DNA from: Gremmenia infestans
Taxonomy: Eukaryota; Ascomycota; Leotiomycetes; Helotiales; Hamatocanthoscyphaceae
Length of the DNA: 64,000 bases
NCBI GenBank assembly: GCA_032629725.1
Contig: JAFEVB010000015.1
Coordinates: 1,364,001-1,428,000, forward strand
Direction of reading: 5' to 3'
The translations under genes and the position numbers were made by a program. This document shows, in pieces, positions 35,777-45,544 of this stretch. The notes beneath the pieces were generated by a model. The model was not told the origin of the DNA, searched no databases, and saw only the letters and a list, made by a program, of their open reading frames with translations. Each line of letters opens with the position of its first letter. Within the stretch, counting starts at the first letter, position 1.

Positions 35777-36175
35777 TCATGGATCAATATAGTCTATGTC
35801 GCCGAACAGAGACATGACTACACTGAGCATGGCTGGACAAAGACTCACGTCGTCAGAGACTTCGCCACCGTACAATCTCTGCTGCTCTGCTTGCTCCAAC
35901 CGTACTTTCTCCAGTTGAAGCGCCATCTCCTCTGCCTCTCTGGCCTTCCATCTCTGCCATGTCTGGTGAAAATTCTCCCGCAGAAGGGGAGAGGGCCTGG
36001 CTTTGTCCGAGGGGAGAGAGACGCTGGAGTCATAGGCGTCCAGCAATCCTTCGGTGTACTCGTTCTGTATGCTGGATTTCCGAGTGATGGTCCGACGAGA
36101 CCGTGAACCCGGCCGCTCTCGACGCCTGTTTTGCCTGTGATTCGGAGTGACTGTAAACCCGTTCATTATGACCAT
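35777..36175 (-). CDS. Small conserved-looking protein of unknown function
   Basis: A single exon encodes 132 residues from ATG 36175 (MVIMNGFTVTP); the longer frame to 36304 has a Ser/Pro-rich extension that looks like leader. The protein is Arg-rich at the N-terminus (RQNRRRERPGSRSRR), then has a predicted helix rich in Glu/Gln (AREAEEMALQLEKVRLEQAE). It ends in a compact motif, LCPAMLSVVMSLFGDIDYID followed by a final Pro. I recall similar C-termini ending in IDYxDP in many uncharacterised Leotiomycete proteins. No domain name applies. A possible donor GTGAGT inside the last 75 bases is not used in this model because the conserved ending would be lost. Confidence 0.5.
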   Translation of the reverse strand: MVIMNGFTVTPNHRQNRRRERPGSRSRRTITRKSSIQNEYTEGLLDAYDSSVSLPSDKARPSPLLRENFHQTWQRWKAREAEEMALQLEKVRLEQAEQQRLYGGEVSDDVSLCPAMLSVVMSLFGDIDYIDP

Positions 36176-37536
36176 GATGATTGATTGATATGTAGGAGTG
36201 TTTGAAAGGTTTGGTGAGTTTGGAGAAGTAGATCCTAGAAGGATTGAGGAATTTGGGAGGTCTGCGATGAGGAGAGGGGGAAAACAAAAACAATGCAATA
36301 GCAAGGACTCGCTCTTTATATCACGACAACCACTACACCCGTAGAGTCATCATTCACTTGATCTAGATAGAGTCACGAGATATGACTCGATCCGGATGGA
36401 TTTGAATGGATGTGCTTGTGATGCCAAATAGCGTGATAGGTAGGCAGCTTTCGTTTCGTTGTCGTCGCCCTCCTTTATCGGAGTGACTCACAATGAAATG
36501 CATACATAGCCACTGTGGCTTGCCTCTTCACTCGGCCCGAGGCAGACTTTAGAGCATGACATATATTTCCATTAAAAAAAAAGTGAAACTGATTTGATTT
36601 GAAACGTTCGCATGTTCATTGTTGTGCTGGGAGAGAAGCAAAGTGCCGTCGGTTACGCCTTGAAGAAATGTGGTTGTATTTTTGCTGCGCCTCACGGAGG
36701 TGTGGCGATGTTTCGGACGCAAGCATATTGTTGAACACACACACACATACACACACAGACGCAGCCAAGCAGGTCTGCAGGTACTTTCCAGCATCTTGTT
36801 TCTTGGTCTCGGCAATTATAATGCAACGTTCCTTAAACCTGCATAAATCTGGGGAAGGTTGGTTGTCTTTGTAGAACCACGTGACGATATCACGTGAAAT
36901 ATCATTCTGCCCAACCACCTACCAAATACAAGGCAGACATCGAGGATATTGAATAGTTTGCTAAATTCAGCTAACTGGAAATTATGAAGAGGCATGCGCT
37001 ATTGCTGCCTCGACCATGGTAGTAGATGTGTTGGGAAGGAGTCACTAATCCAAAAAGCTAGGAGTTGGTTAAAAGCCGAGTCATTCTCGAACCTGAGCAT
37101 GTCTTTTGCGGAAGGATTGAATGTGTCTCTATATCATGAGGTTTCTAAATGAGAAGCCTAAGTGTAGGACCTAAAAACCTATTCGACCGAAAACTCCAGC
37201 CAAAGAATAAACCTGGGCTGTTTCACACCTGCTATCTGATGAATACCAGTAGGTAGGTAAGTAGTTGACCTGGAAATTTGAATCACGACAAGATGATGCG
37301 TCACCTCGGGGATGACTGAATTTAGGCACCAGTGTGAGTTCTCAAAATTTCAAGATTGCATTGGTCTTAGCAACTACTATTACCGAATTTAATCCACAGA
37401 ACTCTCTCCCCGTAAGGGTCATATGCGCCCATGTGACGTAAAATCGAAAGCTCTGATATATGTACATGAAGATTTCCTTCCCAAAGTTTGACACCGAAAC
37501 CTGCAATATACAGTGACAGACGGCAAAAGGAGGTTC
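36176..37536. other. Intergenic region
   Basis: No supported gene; contains a CA microsatellite. Open frames around 36549-36918 are compositional and overlap on both strands. Confidence 0.5.
36735..36760. repeat. (CA)n microsatellite
   Basis: An interrupted CA dinucleotide run of about 12 units. Confidence 0.9.
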
Positions 37537-38211
37537 TTAGTCCCATATCTCATTTATGGGCGCTACCAGAGTAGTTTGGTTTCTGGGAAGTCTGCAAAGC
37601 GTAGTCGTTGCGCTCTTATGGCAGGCAAGACTGACGTTTGTGGTGGACGCATAGTCAATATAGCTCCATGGTGGAGCATAGTCCCTATGGTGTATGTTAG
37701 TTCTGTCACCCAAAGATCGCCGAGGAATCTTACTTGGGATCATTGAAGCCATGTATAAATCTGGCTTGGAACGCGCTAGGCCCTAAATAGGACTTTAACT
37801 GCCATTGGAAACTCTCCGAGCTAGCATTGGCCGAAGCCTGACAATCGATCGGCTCGCTCGGCATGTTTGCGGTGCTGTTGAGAGTATCACTCCAGGCGTG
37901 ACTGCAAGAGGTATTGGTGTTTGAGTTTGTATCGGTGAAGAGGACTTCTTTGGTCAGTGATTGTCTAACTTATCGTAAAGATGAGACGACATACATGAGA
38001 GAGAGTTGTTATAAGTCACTTTGTCACTCTCGAGAGTAGAGATAGAGGAGATATCAGAGATCAAGAAGTTCGTGATATTCATACGCTTCTCTAGTCCGCG
38101 AGACATTCTGGCGCCTTTCGTAATGGGACTTCTGGCTTCGCAGGCCTGAAAGAAAACTTGAGAGGTCAAGGCCAGGCCAGCCAGGCTAGAAATGAATTGA
38201 GTGACGTGCAT
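37537..38211 (-). CDS. Small secreted cysteine-containing protein, effector candidate
   Basis: Three exons (38211-37995, 37944-37734, 37684-37537) are joined by 50-nt introns: GTATGT...AGAAG and GTAAGA...CATAG with branch CTAAC. Phases close to 191 residues. A signal peptide (MHVTQFISSLAGLALTSQVF) is followed by a short pro-region ending LEKR, a plausible Kex2 site, just before MNITNFLISDISS. The mature part has four Cys, at TSCSHAW, IDCQAS, LACHK and LCRLP, and several N-x-S/T sites, and ends NEIWD. The alternation FLFTDTNSN, C..W and C...C resembles a widespread class of secreted fungal proteins of about 150-200 residues with unknown function. Its size, secretion and isolation in a gene-poor interval fit an effector, but no activity can be assigned. 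None of the three short pieces alone reveals the gene. Confidence 0.72.
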
Positions 38212-40971
38212 AATGCCGTTTTATTTAAGGAGCTTGGTATAAAATGGTCTCGGAGTGTCAGCACAAAAATCAGGCTGCTTGCAGCAGAAAATGTTCTAAA
38301 AATCAAATGAACGAATGAATGAAGGAATGGATGAACGAGGTTAGAAAGAGATCTTCGAGAAGATCTAGGAGTGATGTCCTCTTGACTTAAGTACGGGGGA
38401 GAAATCGGCAATCTTACGATAGGAATATCACAGAAGACGCTTGGCGGCTACATACCGCTAGATCTGCAAGCCGTATCCATGAGGAAAAAACCCGCAGGTC
38501 CCGGCATCTTTAGGAAATAGTCCATACATTATCTTGAAGCCCTGCGAGAATCCTTGCCCTCTTGTTGACTTTAGGTTAAAGGCAGGAACAATAACATGTG
38601 AGCCTTCAGGAATATAACCAAAATGAGAAGGTGTGATTGGTGCGCACTGACGGGGTAGTATGTTTCGAACTTTCAAGTGGACATCCTTTCTGAGCCTTTC
38701 GGTCCCTAGCAATCAAATCATCGCAAGCAATAGCCCGGATCAGGCGAGTTGAAACAAGCGCCAAGAGGGAAACGGCGAAGAGTACGGAGGTAGGGCCCAC
38801 TGCTCCCTATACCGAGAATCCCGATCTCCTCGAACTAAGAAGCCGAATGAGTCCATGACGGGATGTCTGAAAGCCTATAATCATCGTACTGAGCTGTTCA
38901 TATCAATTGTTCATGTAAATTGAAAGTAATTCTGTATTTTTCTTTTTGATATATTGTCTGGTTTTGTTTGTGGAAGGTCCTTCTCCTGTGTACGAGGTGA
39001 TTAAATGTCGGAAGAATGGGACGGCTTTTGTGTGATATTAAAGCTTTAATTCTGCTCTCGCGATGCTGACCTCGAAATGGTCACAGATATAGAGCGCACA
39101 ATTGATCCCACGGCCGGAGATTTGCCGCCGTTGATTTTCGTCCGATGCGTTGCTTGTGCAAGCAACGTGGCGCTGTAATGGTGTTGAATTTCACAACTTC
39201 CAGAAAGGTTGAGGGCTGTGCGAGTACGAAAGTCAACCGCAGATCTTATTCATTCGTGCACTGCGCTGCTGTGTATAGTACGCATGGCTCAATCGTTTGT
39301 TTTATGGAGTTGTGTTTCAAACAAAGCGTCTTGAACTCTTCCTTTTTGTAATTTGGCTGCACGAAGGGCTAAAAATGCTCCTCTCACTCCGGCTACTCGC
39401 ATCAATGGCGATGATGGGTCCTTCCTTCAGCCAGCTCGAAGGATTCAAAGACTGCTCCCGAACAATCACTCCTGATTCGTCCCAGATTCCCAGCGGTGTA
39501 CCAAAATCCAACAATTTAATTCAGAAGCAATATATGCGCATCTTCAATAGTTTCGTTGAGTGGTAATGGCCCCTTTTCGTGTCGAGTGATGCTTGATAGC
39601 TTCAGAAACAAGTTTCTCGAAATTTGGAAAGGGGGGCCGAAAGCTTTGATGACCGGAGATCGATCTGCGGCTCCCCACCCGAAACGATATCCACAACTTA
39701 ATCTATTAATAGAAATAGACGCATGCCATTCTTCAACGATGGGATAGGCGGGGTACGGAGCACGGAGAGCTAATTTACTATACATGTGATAACTGCAAGA
39801 AAGCTTAGCTATTAGACCCCATTTGTTGGCTAAGTGATGTTAATGATTGGTATTCAAAGTGTGCATGTATTGTCTCACATGTGGGCCCTAGCTGAATACC
39901 GAAGCTGACATTACATTATACTAGGCTATCTATTACCAATTGATGGAAAACGAATCCGATCTAACGTTACGCCCATCTATCAATCTTTTGAGCTTTCCAT
40001 CTAGACGTTGTAACTAAGGTCGCGTAATTTGTTTCTTACCACTAGGTGGGAGTTCTAAGCATTACGTTACCTTGCTATGTAAAGTAGGTCTCGTACTCAT
40101 ACACCCCTCCCTTGGTTGAGATTCATTCTATGACTATAATATTGAAATCGTTTTGCTTTCACGGTGCTAAAAAGTACTATATATAATGAGGCATAATAAA
40201 TACAAGGTTCATATCTAATATCTACCCCACGATTTGAGCATGGGCCGTCAGTAACTGTTCGTTACCGGTGCAAGAGAGAAAGAGGACAATAAGCCGAAAG
40301 GTTGATATAGATAGAGTGGGATCTGATTGCTACCTACGCCATAGTTACCTATTCAGCTTCCATGATCTGCAATTGCTGCTGCTTCCCCCCTCTCTTTCAG
40401 AGGCAATTGGGCGCCCAAATCCATAAAGTCGACTCTCTCTGTCCAGCCAGAGTAACCAAACGGCGGATTACGGCCCATCCACACAACTACTGTACAGTAC
40501 TACTCAGCCCCAAGTCTCTGGCAGTCAAGCCCAAACCCAAGCCCGAGCCCGAACCCACGTTCACGCGTTGCTCAAGCTCGCCCGCGAATTGGAAGCCAAT
40601 GCTATTATTATCCTATCCAGTCCTAGCCAGCCGCATCTTCAACTACGACTCGTACCATTGCCACACGCTGAAGCTGTACGAGCACCGCATTAATTCATAG
40701 TTGAAGAAACAGGAGGTAATCCTCGTTTCGGACGCTCAGTGTGTCTGCTTGCTGCGCTGCTGACCATCCCTCCATTCGCAAAGGTACTGCTGTAGGAACT
40801 GTACAGTAGGTAGGTATTCTGGTCCGGTCCGGTACATACGGGAGCTCTCTGCGGATTATTGTTTTGGCTGCCCCACCCAGCCGGCTTCAATTTACGCTGG
40901 CTTGCGCTGCGCTGCCCCCTTTGAATCCCATCGTGAGCCCTCGTACGGCCACGATTGCGCATAAAGAACAA
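38212..40971. other. Gene-poor region, 2.8 kb
   Basis: I found no gene I can support. A frame at 38606-38800 (minus) looks signal-peptide-like but begins at GTG with no upstream ATG. The frames at 39297-39566 and 39516-39785 overlap on opposite strands. The stretch 39820-40200 is AT-rich. A palindromic ACTGTACAGT lies at 40490-40500. Confidence 0.45.
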
Positions 40972-43753
40972 ATGCCCTTCGGAATTCACAAACATAGCAA
41001 TCGTTCAAGGCAGGCGTTGAACGATCAAGGACACGCCGCACAAGGCCAGGGCCAGGGCACAGCTCCTTCATCAATCGCGAGTAGTGGAGACCCATCAGCC
41101 TTTCCACCACCACCAGTCTTCACACACTCTGGCGAGCAGCAGCAGTATCAACAGGGTCAAGTACAGGCACAAACACAACAACAACAACAGCAACCACATA
41201 CACCACCACTGCTGCAACAACCAGCATTCCAGCAAGCACGCCCTCACCCCGAATCCCAGCCCTATCAGCGTCGCAGCCCTGCGCAATCTCCAGACTTTGA
41301 ACAGCGTCCATATCCAAGTGCTGCAGACCTCCCCTCACGGTCGCAGTCGACACGCTATTCGAGTGCATATCCCGCGCCACAGCAACAGCACCAAGTCCTC
41401 CGGCCTCAAGCCGCCGGCTCTGCAGACGATCTCTCTCTCGATTCCCGAAGGGTTCATCAGCAGCCAAGGGCACAACTCGCCCCGGCCCCCATCCCCGAGC
41501 AGAGGAAGAGTAAATCCATATTTGAGCGGATGCGAGCAAGTTCAAACCGCTTATCCCAATCCGACCCGAAGAGTCTACCCCAGGGCCAGTACAATAATAA
41601 CACAAGTGGGATTTCTCGCCGGCTGTCTAAACGCCAGGATAATCCTCCCACTATACGCACGGTGCCGCATCAACAGAGGAACTCTTTGGATCAGCAAAGG
41701 GTTGATTGGCAACCGGGGCCGCAAGATTCAAGGTCACACCTCCCCTCTCCACAAGAGGGCAACGAGGACGACAGCGGACTCGACCCGTATCTTATTCGGG
41801 GGCCAGATCAAGAGAACGTTCACCGCCATAGTCCTCAAGAAGGACAAGGTCAACAGCCCACCATTCACCCAGTACAAAGCGATTCGGAGCCTGCGCCTTT
41901 TCACTCAAACGACGAGGGCCGCCAGCAACTCCAAGCGCAGCAGCTACAGAATCCACAACAGCACGGTACACATCACCGGTCTACTTCGGGGTCATTGATC
42001 AACTACGAACTACATAATCAGAGTCACCACCCACAGCAACAAGTAAATCAACATACTGGGCTAATCATACACGCTCCCTACCAGCAACAAAACGCCGAGA
42101 CTGTCTCACAGTTATCCCACGATTCACCCATTGAACAAAGAGAAGAACAACGCCCGGTCTCTGTTCACTCGAACGGACAATCTCCTACTACCTACCAACG
42201 CCCCCAATTCCCGGACCGTTCATCTTCATTTCAAGGCCCGCGCCCTATATCTCAAGTCGTGACTGCGATGGCTCCTCCTACTGGCGCATCTCAGCAAAAT
42301 CGCCGGTCTGCGGACCCGAAGCAGAGCATGCAAGGCCCTCAAGGACAGCCAGAGTCGCGAGATGGTCCACCACAAGGTCCACCACCAAACTACAGTAGTC
42401 GAGTACCGTCATTTCAAGGCAATAACCAGCCAGCGACCCCGGGATTAAGCCCTATGCCCTCATCTGCGAGCGCTCAAGGTTCTACCTATGGAGGAGGCCC
42501 ACCTCAGAGGGATCGATATGGCCCTGCAGCGCCTGGTGAACAAGGGCGAAGTACGCCACCCCCCACAGCCAGCAAGCCAGGATGTTGAAGCTGCCTATAA
42601 GGAACTCCGTAGGTCTCATTAATAGTGTTAGTTTTGCAACATATTAACGTTTCCAACAGAAATAAAATACAAAAAGGTCAAGGGTCTTTATTTTGACAAG
42701 ACAGCTCAGGTTGAGCAATTGCAAAATTCGTTAGCAAATCAGCGACTCTCAAAGTCTCGAACATCACTCGATGACAGTGAATATATGACACGATTCCAGC
42801 GTTTAGATGGAGCTACTACCAATCTTGCATTCAACATACGCAAAGACTGGAACGTAGTGCCCGCATGGCTAGCCCCATTCACAAATCAAGAAGCTATGAA
42901 GATAGGAAAGCAAGAAATGACAGCCGTGGGTCGCGCTTGTATATCCAAATTCCTTGTGGATGAAGTTTTCAACCGGACGTTTCACCCAGGACTTGAAGAT
43001 GGCCTTAGCAGCAGTCTAAAGAGCATCGAGCAAAACATTCGGCGGTTTTCACCAGCTTTGAACAATCAAGAAGAATCGGATGCACTTACAGCAAAGGTAG
43101 TACAATGGAGGTTGGCTACTTTAGAAGGTCTAAAGGATACATTGTCAACAGCGGAAAGCGAGGAGTACAAAAAGGACTTCGCGCAATATGTTACATCAAG
43201 ACTGACAGCAAACTTGATCACCTACTTGCAAGAGCCAGTACCTGCAGGTATCGAGGTTAGTGCTCACATGATAGTTGAACTGGCAGTCAGCATCGCATCA
43301 AATCTCCCTCTGGAAAGCCGAGATATCTCGATTGTGTACCCGATGCCTGGAGATATGCTACAGCCCTTCATCATGAAAACGGAAGCTGGGATTCCACCGC
43401 TGGAAAACCCAGGTGTAGACACATCGAGTGAAATAGATGCGGCGAGTACGGGTAGTGGGGATAAGGAAGACTCGGCGAAAGAAGGAGAGAAGCCAGAAGG
43501 CGGTAAACTGAGAAAGGAAAAGACGAAGAGCACAAGTGGCATGTTACAAGCAATGATGGGCGGCGGTTCGAGCGCGCCATCAGGCAAGAAACTTAGTGTC
43601 AGTTCGCAAGGCGGCCAGGATGGTAGTAGTGAAGGGAAAGTCAAGGCATCGACTGAAGATGGGGCGCAGAAGGTCCGCTTTGCTGGATTTGTTGGTGTAG
43701 AGGTTAGAGGGAGGCAGGTGTTGAGTAAAGCGCCTGTCTGGACGATTGCATGA
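40972..43753 (+). CDS. Conserved Gln/Pro-rich fungal protein, with an apparent frameshift
   Basis: From ATG 40972 (MPFGIHKHSNRSRQ) the first exon encodes about 535 low-complexity residues rich in Gln, Pro and Ser. Its frame reaches TPPPTASKP and then meets a stop at 42586. The frame one base further on continues as DVEAAYKEL, clearly the same protein. A 51-nt intron (42609-42659, GTAGGT...AACAG) then joins to KYKKVKGLYFDKTAQVEQL and a helical C-terminal domain (to 43753) including LAFNIRKDWNVVPAWL and VGRACISKFLVDEVF. No GT-AG intron of the right length bridges the shift, so one extra G at about 42579-42581 is the simplest explanation. I recall a conserved filamentous-fungal family with this C-terminal domain but know no function. 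The start could also lie at 40864 if a non-ATG start were used. Confidence 0.75.
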
Positions 43754-45544
43754 GTGATAATGAAGTTGATTTGGTTTGGGATGAATATTGGAGAAAATTT
43801 GGGGCCATTGGAGATGGCAGGTATTGGATTATGGATGTCTATGAGTTTATGATTCTACAGAGAGATACCACTAGGTAATCATCAATTATATATAAGCTAT
43901 ATGTGAGCTTAATGTTCTCTTCTACTCTTGAGCATTATTCTATTTGCACGGTGTTTACTTTCTAAGCGTCCAAGTGGACATTATATTGTCACCAGGGACA
44001 TATTCTTAAGACTTATTGCTGGTGCTCAGTCATGAGCAAAACGACACGCTGTCACGGATTTGTGATGAGATCAGAACCAGAGCTTTTCTCCCAATCGCTT
44101 TCTTGTCCGCAAAAAGACATACCTATAATATTGAAGGAATACCTAAAACTCAATCTGTGACACTATCGAAACGATTTATTGATCCTTCAAAGGAATAATG
44201 AACCGAATGTAGCCTCTTGCAGCCCCCAATAAATATATCATTTCTTTCGTTCCTTCTCACGAAGTGTACTATTACTTTCAATTTGAAAATTAAGAGAGTG
44301 CAATCGCGCCATCGATCCTTCCTTCATTTCATTCATTCATTCATTCTCTTACACCCACATACATCGTTTTACGACTTGTTTGTTCTTTCTCTTCTAATCC
44401 CTAGTCAGTCCGGATTTTCGTGACCTTTTCCAGTCAGTCCTAAGACGCAAATAATCCAAGTTGAAGGAAACGAAAACGGAAGATAATGCGTGCGACAGTG
44501 AAGTAGGTTTGTTTTTCTTTTGATTAGGAAACTCCGAGAAGCAGAGCAGGAATCTTGAAAACTATACTTGGATTTCATTCGGGACTGACTAATTCTGGGG
44601 TAAGAGAAAGAAGGGTGAGCTGATATTCTCACCAGATACTGTACTGTAAATATACCCAGATACTCATCTCATTTGCTCAGCTCGGACTAATCGAGCAAGG
44701 CATTTGCTTTCACCACACCACGCCACACCAACAACAAGCAAGCAAGCACATTTCAAGGTCAAACGTACTACTCTCTGCGGAGAAACTTGTATCGATCCTT
44801 CCTTCGAGAAGGTAAAGTAAAGGAGAACGTACCGATACTACCTAGACGCGTGCGGACGAGTACAGTATAAGCATCTGACAGCATCGACCAGCCGCTGTTA
44901 TTGATGGATACAGTCAGCTTAGCTTAAGTAGGTCGGTCGGTTGTTCCTTCTCAAGTTCCGAAAACCTCGTTCCAGTCGAGCACTGATCTAGTAATTTCAT
45001 TTCAATTCCAATATCCAAAAGACTTCTCGTGAGTCGTGCCTCATGGCTTCGAAAGCTCCTGCCGTGTTCACAAGCCAAGCTTTTACCCCTTTTCAAGCGG
45101 GGCAAGTGCGACGGAGGACTCGACTTCTGCCAGCGAGAACTGTTACACGAGCACAAGCCGGTAGTTCCGCAGCAGCTGTGCCGGGACGACCCATAATGCC
45201 GCAGTTACATTTTGCACTGCCGGTATTGCACGTTACACAGCATTCTTCCCAATATAAAGTAATTGGAGCAAGCCGCACAGCCTCAGTAAGATAACTTTCT
45301 TCTCATTACACCACTTGTACTGTATATGCAATTTTCCCATCTCATTGTCCAAATGCATGTCCATCAGAGAGGCCTGGGCATGAACCCTTGAATCTAATCC
45401 TCAGATCAAGAACTCCGTCGCAATGATTGTGTAAATGCCGCTTACTCGCACGCTCGCTCAACACATTCCAAAGAATTCGCAACAGCAACCACATTCCAAC
45501 AAACACATCCACCCCCATATATAGTCCTCCGTAGTCACTCCACT
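43754..45544. other. Convergent intergenic region, 1.8 kb
   Basis: No firm gene. An 83-codon frame at 45043-45294 (plus) begins with ATG and is basic and Ala/Arg-rich but is not recognisable, so I do not call it. The interval contains an ATTC microsatellite and a CCACACCACGCCACACC stretch. Confidence 0.45.
44330..44346. repeat. (ATTC)n microsatellite
   Basis: Four tetranucleotide units. Confidence 0.85.

Noticed and set aside
38458..38800. Two overlapping minus-strand frames, one signal-peptide-like (VLFAVSLLALVSTRLIRAIA)
   Set aside because: The frame starts at GTG, an in-frame stop lies three codons upstream, and the two frames cannot be joined by a convincing intron. It may be a relic but is not supportable as a gene.
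41084..41998. 304-codon plus-strand frame inside the Gln-rich gene
   Set aside because: Product of CAG/CAA-rich DNA read in another frame; the Gln-rich frame leads into the conserved C-terminal domain instead.
45043..45294. 83-codon ATG frame, basic and Ala-rich
   Set aside because: It could be coding but has no recognisable family, no neighbouring exons I could join and no start-context support.
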